Counted from the first letter of the stretch, positions 36,480-48,811 are shown. The stretch: DNA of 64,000 bases from Terana coerulea (GCA_024811115.1 JAKOGH010000229.1:43170-107169); one strand, 5' to 3'. Numbers and translations are program-made. Notes: a model not told the origin generated them from the letters alone.

Positions 36480-37739
36480 GGAAAACCTGGTTCTGCTGCC
36501 TAGTATCGGCGCAGTGAGCACCACGATGAACTCTTGACACCTAAGATGCGCAGCATCAGTCGAGTCCTATTACAGCTGAAAAATCATACCAGAATGCTGC
36601 AAATGCTGGACAAGATTCCACTGATTGGTCAATACCGAGCACGATGAGTCGGATGACGGAGACCGTGCAGAACAAGTTCGAGGTGCCATGACGAGGCGCC
36701 CAGTTAGTCTCCCTAGGCAGAGTAGACAGACTCAGATGTGACGGGCGGTCGTCTGTCTGACGTCTGCTTTTTCAACCGGGGGTCTTAGGCACTAGTCCGC
36801 CATCAGCCGACATGCCGCTTACTCAGAGGCCAAGCAACACCAAACAACGCGTAGAGGACCGTACAACATCCCACTGCACTCGCGTTCTGCGTGCCTACTT
36901 GTACACATATATTTTCTCAATAACATATACCCCTCTGGAACTTACCAGAAGGGATAAGAATTGCCATTCGCTTCACTGCGCCTGGCCTAGTGATTAATCA
37001 AACCATCCAGAACTATGTGGTCTTACCCGGCGTAGAAGTGTTTATTTGGGATGAGTAAGAGGCTGATACAAACATCTCTAAAGGTATTTCATTGCTGTTG
37101 AACGTGTGCTGTGAAGCTCCAGGCTGAAACGCTAACCAAGGCGTGGGAGAGGCCGATGCCGAACCGATGCCCTGCGTCCGGGGCCTGCCTGAGCAGTGAT
37201 TTTCAGTCAAATGCTGCAGAAAAAGAGACAAAGGTGTACCTATTGAAGGTGGTTCCTATGTTGTTGTATGATATGCGAAGTCTCGTCAGTATCTTGTCAC
37301 AGCATCGTCGTCTTCTCCGGTGACAGAGGCAGCAGAGCGAGGAAAGGCGCTTGATGACTAATACATCCAAATCGAGCGAGAATCGCCATATATGGGACTA
37401 GTGCTTAAGGCCCCGCGTCAGAAAACAGACTACGCCCAGTATGCCATGAATCAGAATATCCCCTAGCGCCAATATTCTCGCAGGCGGCATGCATGCGCAC
37501 TTGCCTCCTTGCACGTTCAGGGAGCCACAGAAAGCAGAGAAGAATTGCAGCATACAATGCGATCCTGCATCAGGCTTACTGTGACTCGTGCGTATTTTTT
37601 TCACAGTAATGGCAAGTGATATAGGTATAATGCATGCCGGCTAGATAATGATACTATACACTATCAACTTTTGTACCCAGAAAAATGTGCTATGTGGATC
37701 CAAGGAAGGGGCGAAACATGTTGGCGCATATTGTTTGTA
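36480..37739. other. intergenic between tandem F-box copies 1 and 2
   Basis: About 1.26 kb, no gene recognised. It contains the promoter of copy 1 and the 3' region of copy 2. Confidence 0.4.
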
Positions 37740-39072
37740 CTATGCAGTGAACTCAGCCATACTATAGAGCCTCGTAGACAGACGTCTACTCAGGACGTCC
37801 TTCATGATTGGTAGCCATTCGCGTGCGGAACCAGAAAACCCGTGAAGCCTATCAGCTTGAATGAATATATCGATGGTCTGTAACAAAGGGAAGCGGGAGC
37901 ACGTTAGCTCGAAAATATCCCAGTCCAAGGCTTGGATGGCGCTCCGTAGTTCGTTCTCGCTATCCAAGAATTTACTGTCCCAGAAGAATACGAAGAAGGA
38001 TATGCCGACTGTGTGCAGCTTGCCAGCGGCAGATTTCTGGAGGATATGGATCATAGACTCCCACTGCTCGGAACTCATACTCCCCCCTGACTGTACATGG
38101 AGGGAGCATGCGACACGCAGGGTGTGGAGGTGTTGACAGGACGACAACGCAGATAGGATCAGATCCAGCTCCGTGACGCCGTACAAGTCGCAAGAAAAGG
38201 AAGTGAGATTGGGTGTGTTTTGCAAGAGCCTGGACAAGTGCCCTTTCCTCTCCCCGATTCCCGGCCGGAGGGTTAGAGATGACAAGGCAGCGGGGTCGAT
38301 GGTGGAATGCACCATGTGGAGACACTCCTCCCAAGCTGGGCACAGGCGGAATATGAGGGACTCGACTTCGATGCGGTTCGGACCAGGAATAGACGGCCTA
38401 GCGCCGCGAGGCCACGGTCCCGGAGCGCAGTGCTCAAAGCTGAGGCTTCCAATTTGTTGAAACTGCTGAATGAGGGGAACTGCAGATCTAAGCTGTTTTT
38501 TGGACATGTGCTGCAGATCGATCCGACATATGCGCCGAGCGGGAAGATGATGATTGGGAGACTGGTCGTCCGGGAAGAGTTGAAAGTGGCAGTCGTGTAG
38601 AACCAGGCTCTGAAGGCCAGGCAGTGAATCCACGACGGAAAGAATAACTTGAATGTCATAAGGTTCGACCTCAGGTGGCTGACAGCCTGAGGTCCTATCA
38701 TAGCTGCACCCGAAAGGGGGGCCATCATGAGCGCCGGCGAGCAGGAGCTCGCGCACGAAGGAGGCGCACGCGCGGCGACTGCACGAGTTTCTGAGCAAGC
38801 TCAACGAAGGTGGCAATGTTATCCGCAGAGCAGGTGCATTGGTCTTCGAAGGAGGTCCAGAAATGGGCACAGCGAGGCCAGCGGAGGCGTTCGAAGAGGT
38901 GGCGGGAGGCGGAGGGCACCCATGCGCTGCAGACGAGCGAGCACGCCCTCAGAGCCTTCTTGTCGTCGTGCAAATGATCGATGATAGAATCTACGAGTTC
39001 TTGTGGCAGAGTGGCGCCAGGAGTAGCAGGGGATGCGACAAGACTTGAGGGGCTCGACGGTGCCGCCGCCAT
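37740..39072 (-). CDS. F-box/LRR-like protein, family copy 2
   Basis: Single exon starting MAAAPSSPSSLVASPAT, then LPQELVDSIIDHLHDDKKALRACSLVCSAWVPSASRHLFERLRW and CTCSADNIATFVELAQKL. It continues with LPGLQSLVLHDCHF, LIQQFQQIGSLSFEHC, LSSLTLRPGIGERKGHLSRLL, NTPNLTSFSCDLYG, LHTLRVAC and CSRFPLLQTIDIF, ending LYSMAEFTA. One extra C near 38762-38764 shifts the frame between SPRVR and FVRELL. It aligns with copy 1 along its whole length but has clearly diverged, so the duplication is not recent. It is in tandem with copy 1, same strand, 1.26 kb upstream of it. Confidence 0.82.
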
Positions 39073-39925
39073 CGTCGCGAGCAGGTGTATCGATGACTGC
39101 AAGCTATCTGACCTCAACGTCTGTTAACAGTGGACACCACGCAGTTTCTGCGGTGAGAAATATGAGTAGAGCACCGTACCAATCCTCAGGTACGTACTGG
39201 GCCCGGTAGATACACTCTGGTACGTTGCGTGTCTCCCGCAAAATCTCGACGCTGCACGTGGTACGTGTGGGTGCTGTGAACCCTTGAGATCTATAAAGTA
39301 TACAACGTTAGCTAAAATCAATCACGCCACTCAAGCTTCAAACACTGAACCAGAACTTACCTGATCTATCCAAGGTTTCTTCGCGCTGAGCACGGTGACA
39401 GAGAGCGGAGAACAAAGCAGAATAAAGAGACGCTCAATGTTCCAAGAGGGAGACTCTCTAGCGCCCATATTTTTGAACGCGATCTTCGTGCTTATTTTCT
39501 TGCGTGTATTTAGAGAGCTACGATGAGTGGGGAGCGGGAATGCACATGGTTCGCCCAGGAATAGCACGTTCTCGCCGCATCATCGGGGCTGTGAACCCAG
39601 CCACTGGGACCCCTCCTCCGAGAGCCACGCCAGAAGTCAAGTTGTGCGCACATGGAGCTGTGTTGTAGTCGCAAGCTATATCGCTCATTTATCCCTTAAC
39701 CGTACTGTCTCTTGAATGCGGGGGAATATACACTGTTACGCTGACATGGCCACCGTCGTCGGAGGCTTCCACCATCAGACATATCGCTTCCACCTGCATC
39801 AACAATAATTCAGCCTCAGCTTGAGTGATATCCAGTCGATGAACGCTGACAAGAAATGACGACCACGACTCTTGACGTGGATCTATCAAGTACCCCACAG
39901 TGATAACGTAAAGAGCTTATGGAGA
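39073..39925. other. intergenic between F-box copy 2 and FRA10AC1
   Basis: About 0.85 kb, with the F-box copy 2 promoter at one side and the FRA10AC1 3' UTR at the other. No further feature. Confidence 0.4.
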
Positions 39926-40788
39926 TCATCGTGACTTCTCCTTCTGCGAGTGGACCTTCCCCCGTGGCGAACGGGACCTTGCGCGATCCACATGTCGCCT
40001 CGGTGAGCGAGAGCTTCGCCGCCGCCGTTCGTATTGTCGTTTGGCAGAAGCGGGCTGCTTCTGGGGGACCAAGCAGTGAGCAGATGCGACTAAACTTGCA
40101 AGACCGTAAAACACACCTCTGGTCCATCTGTCTGTGGACGCGTTCCAAGTTCCCTACTACCCTCCTGCGCGCCCTCTGCGTCGCGCTGCTCCCTTTCTTC
40201 CTGCCTTCCCCTCAGCTTCTCCTTCTCCTTGGTCCGCTTCCACATCAGCTTCTTCACACACTTGTCACATAGCACGACCTTCACGAGTGCGGACTTGCTC
40301 TCGCCACCCTCGACGTACACGAAAGGGAGCTCGAGCGTCTTGAGGGGAAGCGGCGGGTCGTCGGGGTCGACATTACTCGAGGGGTGCAGCGCGCAGCGCG
40401 TGTTACCGCACGTCGTCTCGCCTGCGCCGTGAATGACTTCGTTCTCGGTACGCCAGCGGAGCGCGAACTGCGGTCGCGGCCGTGAGTGACTCTCCGCATG
40501 GCAGAGGACGTAGACGTACGTTCCCGGACTTGTAATGCTTCAGGTCGCAGACCGCGAACTCGCGATAGAGGCTAGCGTAATATTTCTGCGCAAGTTTGTC
40601 TTCCCATGTTTGCGCCGCGGCCTCAGTGTCTTCATCTTCGCGTAGGAATCTATGAAGATAGCTTCAGGATGTATGATTCACAAGTTACTGTAGTTGACAT
40701 ACTTGTGTGATGCCTTCAAGATGTCAAACTCAGTCTGTACTGGTTCAGCTGTACTTGAGGATGCAAGCACGGACCTATATGCTGACAT
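39926..40788 (-). CDS. FRA10AC1: FRA10AC1-family nuclear, spliceosome-associated protein
   Basis: Four exons on the - strand (40788-40703, 40649-40520, 40467-40117, 40060-39926) give 233 residues with a clean frame. The conserved FRA10AC1 domain is complete: EFDILKASHKFLREDE, WEDKLAQKYYASLYREFAVCDLKHYKSG, FALRWRTENEVIHGAGETTCGNTRC, FVYVEGGESKSALVKVVLCDKCVKKLMWKR. Paired cysteines (CGNTRC and CDKC) suggest metal binding. The C-terminus is a basic RS-type tail (RRRRSSRSPRRHVDRARSRSPRG) typical of splicing proteins. Human FRA10AC1 is found in spliceosomal C complexes. The start is the first ATG before the conserved domain in the same frame. The U2 snRNA gene lies 236 bp upstream on the same strand. 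Confidence 0.93.
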
Positions 40789-41024
40789 GACGAACGGGCA
40801 ATGTCCTAGTGTACTGGCAGTGCTCAGTGGTGGTGGTTGCTGGTCAATCTACTGCAAGCTTTTCCATCTCTCAAAGATCATCAATCACAGAAAAATGCCC
40901 ACATATTCATTGTCACACAGAACTATACAGAAACAATAGAATCATCCCAAATCTTTTCACCCAGTGAGCAACCACACCAAACGATGCGGAGGCTAGCACA
41001 AGACGAAAAGAGAGGAAGATCCCC

Positions 41025-41210
41025 CGACGACCCAAGCCGATACTGCAGTGGCAAGGTCATCGCGTCGCCCGAGTTGCAAGCAGAGCTCGGGGACAAGGGC
41101 GGCAAAAATTAGATAACCAAGAATGAGGGCGGTGCCCTCATAATAGTGGTTAAACTATTAAGAACAGATACTACACTTGATCTAAGCCAAAAGGCCAGAG
41201 TGGTGAGGAT
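41025..41210 (-). ncRNA. U2: U2 spliceosomal snRNA
   Basis: Base-pairs with the intron branch site in the spliceosome. On the - strand the 5' part has the stem-loop I core GGCCTTTTGGCTTAGATCAA and the invariant GTAGTATCTGTTCTT, whose GTAGTA (41169-41174) recognises branch points. Stem-loop IIa is TAATAGT-TTAACC-ACTATTA, and the next hairpin is TGAGGGC-ACC-GCCCTCA. The Sm site ATTTTTG is at 41103-41109, followed by a CGAG/CTCG stem and stem-loop IV with the ACTGCAGTAT loop that binds U2B''. The length of about 186 nt equals that of other fungal and animal U2. The 5' end (ATCC, 41210) and 3' end are estimated from family alignments in my memory. Confidence 0.95.
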
Positions 41211-41230
41211 TCACAGAGGGTGCGCCCTCG

Positions 41231-41239
41231 GTTATATAC
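41231..41239 (-). promoter_or_regulatory. TATA-like element of the U2 gene
   Basis: Read on the - strand, TATATAAC lies about 22-29 bp before the inferred U2 5' end, the spacing expected for a TATA box. No distal element could be identified. Confidence 0.5.
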
Positions 41240-44200
41240 CGCGGGAGGTGTGCGCACGGACCACCCCATTCTTGCGGCGCTTGCATAGCCAGGAGGTGGC
41301 GCTTGAGGCTGGCGTTCAGCTGTGCTTGCTCTTGACAATGACTCTGTCTTGACTTCACCATGACTGCGTTCACTATTGGAACTGAATGTACACAATATGC
41401 GTCTTCCACGGGAACTAACGCAATCTTATAGCATGAGGTTTTGGTGGGTAGCTCGGTTCATCGCTGAACGGATGGTTATTCACTTATGCCGCATGCAGTT
41501 GCCTTCAGTGCGCAATTCAGGCTCGCCGGAATGCAAGAGATTGGTGTTCGCTGCAGATTACGGAGCCCACATACGCGCAAAAATGAAGCTCAAAAACATA
41601 TGCGGCTGTGACAAGCCCTCTGACGCGGCAGCGCATGTCACCCCGCGCCATCGCAGGCCCGCTCGTAGCTTAGTTCTTTCGGACGTTCGCATACCCCTGA
41701 AGGCTATCGCCTTCTTCGCGGATGGGCCTGGCCATGAGACCTTGGCGGTCTCGACATGCCTACAGGATACCCTTTAGAGTTAAACCTTTCGCAGGGCGGG
41801 AGGGTTGCGGCCCTTGCGCTGCAGGGCTGACATCTCGAGGCAGATCGTCGCGGCAGCATATGGCCACACCGGTCTCACAAGACGGAGGCGTTCGTCACGG
41901 GTGAGAACCATTTCATTGCGTCGCGATACCGTCAGTCGCTGACGATGCGTAGGGCAGTGTCTCTGCCGCAACGAAACCTTGTAAGTATGTCCTCGCTCTC
42001 ACAAGGGCTGACATGCTTTGTCAGGATCCTGCTTCTATCCAAGGATGGAGGCATTGCACGACCTGTCTAGGATGCGCTTTCCTGCAATTTGTCGAGGCGC
42101 AGGGTTGCGGGCTCCCGTGCGGTGCACTTCAGTGCGGATCTCCCCACCCGACAGTGTCGTACGACACTGTCGACAGCGAAGTTAAGACTTCTGCATCGTG
42201 GTACACAGAATGTGTGGCCTGATCGAAGACGCATCATCCGCGGATACCCACCCCTCTTGCATCCCTGTCAACAACCCAACATACTTTGGTTCCCCAACGC
42301 AATCTGAGCGGAGGGGGCATCATCGCTCGCACACCGCCAGGCACAGAACACATCTTGCGGCGCTGCTACAGTTCAGCGTCACAGGAATAACTGGTTATCC
42401 ATGTCCTGCCACCGCCGGATTGCGTTGTTGCGCACTTGTGCCTCGCTGTTCCGCGGCTGCGTTCACTACGTTGTCACGCCCTCGGTATGTCGTAACTCAA
42501 TGTATTCATACGCGCAATGTATTGTACTGTACATGATGTTATACATACGCGCGGCGCCTGTAAAGGGCTTACCAACCCATGCCGATGCACTGTGTTTTGC
42601 AATTTCACCATGCTAGGCGAAGGAGTGACTCTCGAGTCGCAGTCGCCCTCGGGTACGAACGCGGTGGGAGATGAAGTACGAAGAGCCCAGGCTATGGCGA
42701 GGAATCCGGGTAGCGACGTACGTAGAGTGTCCGATCAGGCTTGGTTTTCAGTCTTGCTTGAACAGTCCGGGAGCACACACGCAGATGCATGAGTAGAGGT
42801 GCCTCGAGCGGCCTAGGTAGCCATACGCCAGGATCGAGGTGTGCTGCACAAGCGGTTGCAGTTCACGACACGCGGATCGCGACTGTCGTTGCCCCAGGGA
42901 GACCAGACACTGCACCGGCGGAACGTCTTGGGGAACACTTGTCGCTCGTCCTGGCATGTCCAACACGTCGCCGTCTAGCATTGGCCTCGGGATACCACAG
43001 CACGTCCTCGTACGATCCCCAACAAGCCAGGCCGTACATCCGTTGCGCGGAAGCGCGGAAATACACAGCACCTCCCGAGTGACCGAGGCTCCGCGAGAAG
43101 CCAAGGGATAGCAAGACGTCAGGCAGGCAGGCAATCGGCGATCAACCTGTATCCGACCCTCCAGCCAGCCTAACGCACCGCCAAGGTGATGTTCGCGCCG
43201 AGCCTGCAAGATACGCAAGGGTGGGCGTAGCCTCGCATACAAACGCGGAAGGCAGACAAAGAGCTAGGTGATATCCTGTGTTGTTGAATCGTGCAGCCTG
43301 CAGGCATCCGGGGGTTCGCGCCACAGGGTTGCGTTAGGCTGCAGCCGTGCCGAACGCGCGATATGTCATGATATATTTCTGCGTGCGGGGCGTGGTCTTG
43401 TGCCTATGCAGTACGCCATGATGACCGCAGCGCTGCTTCTGATGTAGCATGTTGAGCCTGAGGTATACAAGGTTAGATCAGCCTGTGGGGACAATAGGCT
43501 TCGCGGCATGAGAGGCGTGGAGTTGTGACACACGGATGGAGAGGAGGAAGGTTCGGAGGCGTTCTGAGTGCCATAGAATGCAGTAGGGTTGATTATTCTT
43601 GAGAAAGATGAGGCCCGACGCGATAAACGGGTTGAGGAGAAGCCGTAAACGTAGGCGGGGACATCCTTCTCGTGTTTCCTCTCCGACGATCCTGCTCCAA
43701 ACTACTTGGGGTTAGGAATCCGCCAGTTCAGCACGGGTAACACATAAGTCCACAACGCACCAGCATCTGCATCCCGGCGCTCCTAGCCTACTCCCAGCCG
43801 GCACCGGAACAACACACGCCATTGAGGCTCTTAGACACTGTATAGCAAGCTATTAGCGGCGCCATCCTGCTTGAGCAGGTGACCTGCGCCGCTCTCACGG
43901 GACCCTAAACCACATAAACTTAGTGAATAGAGTGGCGATAGGGCGCACCGAAACACAGAGGAACGAGGCTTATCTCTGTCCGCGTCCGGGCATCGCCTGC
44001 GTGCAATATAGAATGCGAGGATACGAGGGCGTACGTCGAGGGTGCGGCAGCGCTGAGCCACCGGACGCCACGCGTTCGGTGGTTGTGCGGAGAGGTGCGA
44101 GCTGGGGAGTGCGAAGCCGCCAGGGTCCAAGGGGCAAAGTCTCGGGAAGACGCAGAAGAAGCGAGCCCTTGCGGAGCAGAAGCACAGTTCTGCGATCGTT

Positions 44201-45369
44201 GGATTGTGCGCGAGCTAAATTACGCAGAGCCTTGGAACAGCCCGTGCGGCGTCCGCCGCGGGTCCGCAGCTGCGGGCATGCGGGCGTGTGTGTCGCCAGT
44301 GCGTGCATGGCAAAAGGCGCAACCTGCTGAGGCGTGCGTCGCGGTCGCCCGGGCTGTCTCGGACGGTCGAGGCAGTGCGAGGGCTGCAGACGAGACCCGC
44401 GTCGCCCTTCCGCAAAATTCGAGGAAGATGCGGGCGACATGGAGACACACGGCTATGCGAGAGAAGACCATGGCTGGAACGTAGAGTTGGCGGTTCATGA
44501 TGCATGGGGAACTCGGGGTTGCGATGGGCCTTGCGGGCGTGTCAGCCTGGTATGTGTACGCACGGCGGCGTATTCTCGTCTTGGAGTGCTTTGTCCGTGT
44601 AGACGTGGTAGTTTGCTGAGCACAGGTGTGCAGTGCGGGAGGACGGAGGTGGTGGTTCGCCTGTCGGTCCGTTTGGGTGGTTCGGCTCATGGACATGTGA
44701 GCATCTGAAGTGCCTGCGCAATTGAATGGCGATCTGAGGCGTGAATTGAGGACCACAGTGCCGGTTCGGCTTAGCCTGGATTGGAATGGTCGCGATCGCA
44801 CAGACTCTGAAGAAGCTCGGCACGTGTTATCACTCGTCCGCTTCGTAATGCGGGGAAAGTGGACGAGTGCCTGGCCTGCTCAGGTATGCTCTGGGCTGTG
44901 TAAATCGTCGAGACAAAGTAAAGGAGTAAGAGATGCGCAAGGACTCACCTCAACAAAAGCCGGAGGATTTACGCTCGTGTGGCAAGCTGGCATCTCCCCA
45001 AGAGGTCAAAGCGCAAAGCCTAACGGAGGCAGATCCACCTCTTCTCGTCACCGCCGGGCAACATATCGCAAGCGGATTTCCCAGTACAGCGTAGCTCAAC
45101 ATGTTTTTAGGAAATGAGGCCAAGGTCCGACATTGCGTTGTCGTATGCGTCAGCGGTCGCGACGGCCGTGCAGAGATATGTTGGTCAGCACCGCTGGACT
45201 GTGGACAAGACACTGAAGCTTGGATTTGATGGGATCTAGCGTTGGATCTAAATCAAACTCCGACCTAACTTCGCGCTTCATATACTGCGTCCCTCTTCGT
45301 CGCAACCAAAGCTCCTCCCTTTTAGCCCCTCTCACCCTCGACCTTCGCATCCTCACTCGCAGCACCAGA
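41240..45369. other. gene-poor interval of about 4.1 kb
   Basis: No gene with a recognisable domain. The part 43900-44800 is GC-rich, so long shadow frames open on both strands; none shows a motif or splice chain. A 24 bp perfect palindrome sits at 42149-42172. The right end is the promoter of the phosphoprotein gene. Confidence 0.5.
42149..42172. repeat. 24 bp perfect palindrome
   Basis: The sequence is its own reverse complement, centred between 42160 and 42161, with half-site cgacagtgtcgt. No spacer and no similar copy seen elsewhere in the window. It lies in a gene-poor stretch; it could be a dimer-binding site or chance. Confidence 0.8.
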
Positions 45370-46135
45370 ATGGCCTCCAACAACAACGACAACGTTCAGG
45401 GCAGCAAGCCCATCCCCATCAACGCCCGCCGCGCTCGCTCAGAGTCCGTCTCGGACTCGTCTTCCTCCGAAGAGTCTTCCCCGTCTCGCCTCTGCAATCG
45501 CCACTCGCTGGCCTGCAGCCGCGCATCGCGCCTGCGAGCCCGGGCTCTGCACCGTTCATGAACTACTTCCTCAGCCAGTCGCCCAAGTCGGCGACCGCCG
45601 CGACGTTCCCCTTCCGCCGCGGGTTCGGCACGGCGGTCTTCGAAGGTGAGTTAAGGTTCAGTGCTCCAGGGCGCACCCGCCGATCTAAACCTGGACGGCG
45701 CAGATGACTCGGAGCCTGACGCCAACGCCAACGCTCCCAAGCACCACGCTCGTCGTGCGAGCACCGCCTGGCCTACTGAGAAGATATCGCCGCCCATGCA
45801 GACTGCCGCGCTGCCCACGCAGGACAACAGGGCACATGGCGTCTTGCGGCGACTCTCGCTGGGTGGATCCGCCTTCAGGGTGAGCCCGCTCCTCCGTCGT
45901 GTCTGGTCAGCTGCTTATTGTGTCGTCACAGCCTCCCATTCCGCAGATCAAGACCTCCATGCCATCCGAGCGGGTGCCCAACAACACGCCCGCCAGCGCT
46001 GAAGGCCCGCGGCCGCCGACACCACGCAAAGCCCGCCGTTCCAACACCCTCGCTGCGGGCACCGCTCGTCCCAAGCGTGCCCCGTCTCCGATGGGCGAGC
46101 GCATCCTGACGGGACACTTCGACGGGTTCAACTGA
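45370..46135 (+). CDS. small fungal phosphoprotein with RRLSLGG site and conserved C-terminus
   Basis: Three exons (45370-45645, 45704-45879, 45932-46135), about 218 residues, mostly disordered. Features: a Ser/acidic cluster (SVSDSSSSEES), PFMNYFLSQSPKSATAATFPFRRGFG, HHARRASTAW, a PKA-type site VLRRLSLGGSAF, and a C-terminal RAPSPMGERILTGHFDGFN that I recall as conserved in many ascomycete and basidiomycete proteins of unknown role. One base seems to be missing in a CCCC run at 45479-45482, between SSEESSP and SPLQSPLAG. Several R-x-x-S sites suggest kinase regulation. I do not know the function. Confidence 0.75.
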
Positions 46136-47162
46136 ACGTCGGGACCATCCGGCTTCTCTGTACAACAACTTGCACGCATACGTTACTCATGGTTAATCAC
46201 ACGCGGCCCCAACCAAACCAGCATCCGCGCTCCTGTATCCATATTCACCCCGCATTCGCTCTCACACAGGCTATTCATACTCGCGCGCCTCCGCCACTCG
46301 CTTCCGCACTCTGTTGCTGTTGCAGCCGCCTCCCCAACGGAAATGAACGGGAAAGTGGGTGGACGTGTCCCCGACGGAAACGTACCCCAATCCGTGCCTG
46401 CAATCCTCGTCCCGCGGCATGCCCTCCGCCGCCCCCCCCGGCCGTGGACAGCTGCTGTCCCGCTGGCTACATGCTCCGCTCATATCGCCCTTTCGCCGTC
46501 CGCCTGCCTGGTTCTAATGATCCTTGGCGCGGCGGGCCCGAACAAGGGTCACTCATTGCAGTATTCTCTCCACATCCGTTTTGATCCACGTGTACGCGGC
46601 AACATGCCTGTTGGGTGTTGATGTAGAAATGCGTCTCCCGTTCCTGAAACAAAGTACTGTACTGGCTCTACCAAGTCTCGTGTACCACCACCTGCATCGT
46701 TTGTTGATTATTCTTTCGCTCGTGCACACATAGTTTCTGTTCTGTCGTATTTTGGTTTCTGCCGTGTACCATACCCTTGAACTTTATCATCGCAATCGCA
46801 ATTCAAGTTGCATCCCACGACGTTTAATGTGTGTGTGCTTGGTAGAGGGGCGCAGCGGACCGACGAACGACCGCGTGTGGTAGGTTGGGCGGATCAAACG
46901 CCACGAAGCTGCCTCGATTGTGACTCTTGATCACTGTGGGAAAGTCGTTGTTCTGCTTCTACGTTACTCTCCACGACCCAGCCGCCATCATAGACAGTCA
47001 CTCCCTGGCTTACCACGTGTGCCGGGAATAAGTAGGCAACGGAGTGTGGTACAAGTACTCCGTCTTGGTGTCGAATTCAGCTGACGTCGCAGACCGGCGA
47101 CATTCACAGAACAAAGTGCTTGACGGTCGGTAGCTTGTCGACTCACACTCCTTTCCACGACC
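46136..47162. other. intergenic between the phosphoprotein and F-box copy 3
   Basis: About 1 kb. The first part is the phosphoprotein 3' region, CT-rich. No gene or repeat recognised. Confidence 0.4.
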
Positions 47163-48524
47163 ATGGCGGCGCTACCCCTGATTCTCTCGAGTGCAGATGC
47201 GACCTTTACATCTCCAAGTAGCAAGCTACCACAGGAACTCGTCGACTTCGTGATCGACAACCTGCACGACGACAAGGAGACCCTGAAAGCGTGCTCGCTC
47301 GTCTGCAGCGCGTGGGTGCCCTCTGCCTCCCTCCACCTCTTCGAGCTCATCCACTGGCCTCGATGCGATCACTTCTGGTCATTAAAGGAGGATCCAGGCC
47401 CATGTGTCTGTCCGGTGGATGCTAGTCCGGATTTCGCAGATCTCGCGCAGCAACTAGTGGAGTTGCCGCGTGTCTGCCTATACACGCAGATGCTCGAGCT
47501 TTCGAACATTCATTTGAACTCCCATCGCGCTTGCAAGAACGGCCACCCCTGTCACCAGCTCAAACCCACTTCCTACGACACGCTTTTTACCGTTATGGAT
47601 GCGCTACCTCGCCTGCAGAGTCTCAAGTTACTCGGCAAGTCGTTTCTTTCTCGAGGTGACCACTTGAAGCAGCCGAGTCATCCTCTTCCCCCCCGACACA
47701 TCGCCCACCTTGCCTTTGCGCACACATCCTTGCCCGACATGCCGAATGTACTTGGTTTTATTCGACGATTTCGGCGGATTGGAAGCCTTAGCTTCGCAAA
47801 GTGCTACGTAGATTGTCGCGACGTCGTGTTGGGTACGCCCAAACTAGTGGATTTCACTGAGGTGGATTCTCTCGCTCTCCGCGGGTGTACAGGTTGGGAG
47901 ACGTTCCTCCCCATATTGCACTCCGATATCCGCCCCTCTTCCTTGTCATCCTTCATTCTCTTCTACTATTTATGGACCGAGGAAAAGCACAGTCGATTGG
48001 CCTGTTTCTTGCGAGACACGCCAAACCTCACTACATTTTCCTGCGACCTAACTACCTTCACTCCATGAATGGATACATCCCTCACTGCGATGTTGTCATG
48101 TCCGCGACTCTACACTCTGCGCTTACGACACTGGGTTGGCTTTGCTATGAGGAAGCCGGAGACGGCTGAAATGTCGTTGATTATCAAGTGGGAGTCAATT
48201 ATCAATTTTCTCAAGAAGTCGTCCACCGTGACAAGAACAATACATACGATCGGCATAGCTCTCTCATTCACCTTCTGGTCAGGTGAAACCGGCAACGAAG
48301 ACCAACTGGGGATTTGCCTGCGCGCTTTGGACTGGGATTTGTTCGAGCAGGTCTGCTTTCGCTTTCCTTTGTTGCGAAGCATTGAAATCTGCGCAGACAC
48401 CTCAAGGTATGATGGTGGCAAGGACATCCGGCGTTCTGCACAGGAATGTGTGCCAACTGTGGAGGAAATACTCAGTACTCGCTTGCAGGCAAAGCTTTAT
48501 AGGATGGTTCAGTTAACTTCATAG
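47163..48524 (+). CDS. F-box/LRR-like protein, family copy 3, in-frame TGA
   Basis: Single frame of 453 sense codons interrupted by TGA at 48066-48068. It starts MAALPLILSSADATFTS and has the F-box LPQELVDFVIDNLHDDKETLKACSLVCSAWVPSASLHLFE, the Cys pair PCVCPVD, LPRLQSLKLLGKSF, FIRRFRRIGSLSFAKC, DTPNLTTFSCDL, then the stop, then CPRLYTLRLRHW and CFRFPLLRSIEICAD to the end LYRMVQLTS. The part after the stop aligns with the same region of copies 1 and 2, so the TGA replaces a sense codon and is not a natural end. No frameshift is present in this copy. It could be a truncated allele, a sequencing error or a readthrough stop; the next codon starts with A. Confidence 0.78.
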
Positions 48525-48811
48525 TACAAGAGTTATGTTTAGCTTTTCTTTCCGTTCAGTCCTGCTCCTAGTCGGATAGTATCAACACATGATGCCTCGG
48601 TAGGTAAATATTGCTCAGCACAATATGAACTCTCTTTAGTGTTTTTCACAAAACATAGTGCAAGCTAAGGCTTTGTAGGCTTAAGCAAGCACTTCCCAGG
48701 CTGCACGCATGTGAGTGCCGCGAGATTGTGTGTCTTTGTGCGAGTTTTAAAAGACGCGTGGACGACTTGCTCATGGGCGCCTGAGCGCCAGCGGAAAATT
48801 GTCTTCTCAGC
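48525..48811. other. 3' flank of F-box copy 3 up to the MULE-like element
   Basis: Short A/T-rich 3' flank. Its last 9 bp (cttctcagc, 48803-48811) are the target-site duplication of the element that follows. Confidence 0.6.

Noticed and set aside
42748..43242. 164-codon open frame on the - strand
   Set aside because: Composition like random GC-rich sequence, no domain, competing frames on both strands.
43970..44801. Several long overlapping frames on both strands
   Set aside because: Explained by high GC and few stop codons; none shows a motif, signal peptide or splice chain.
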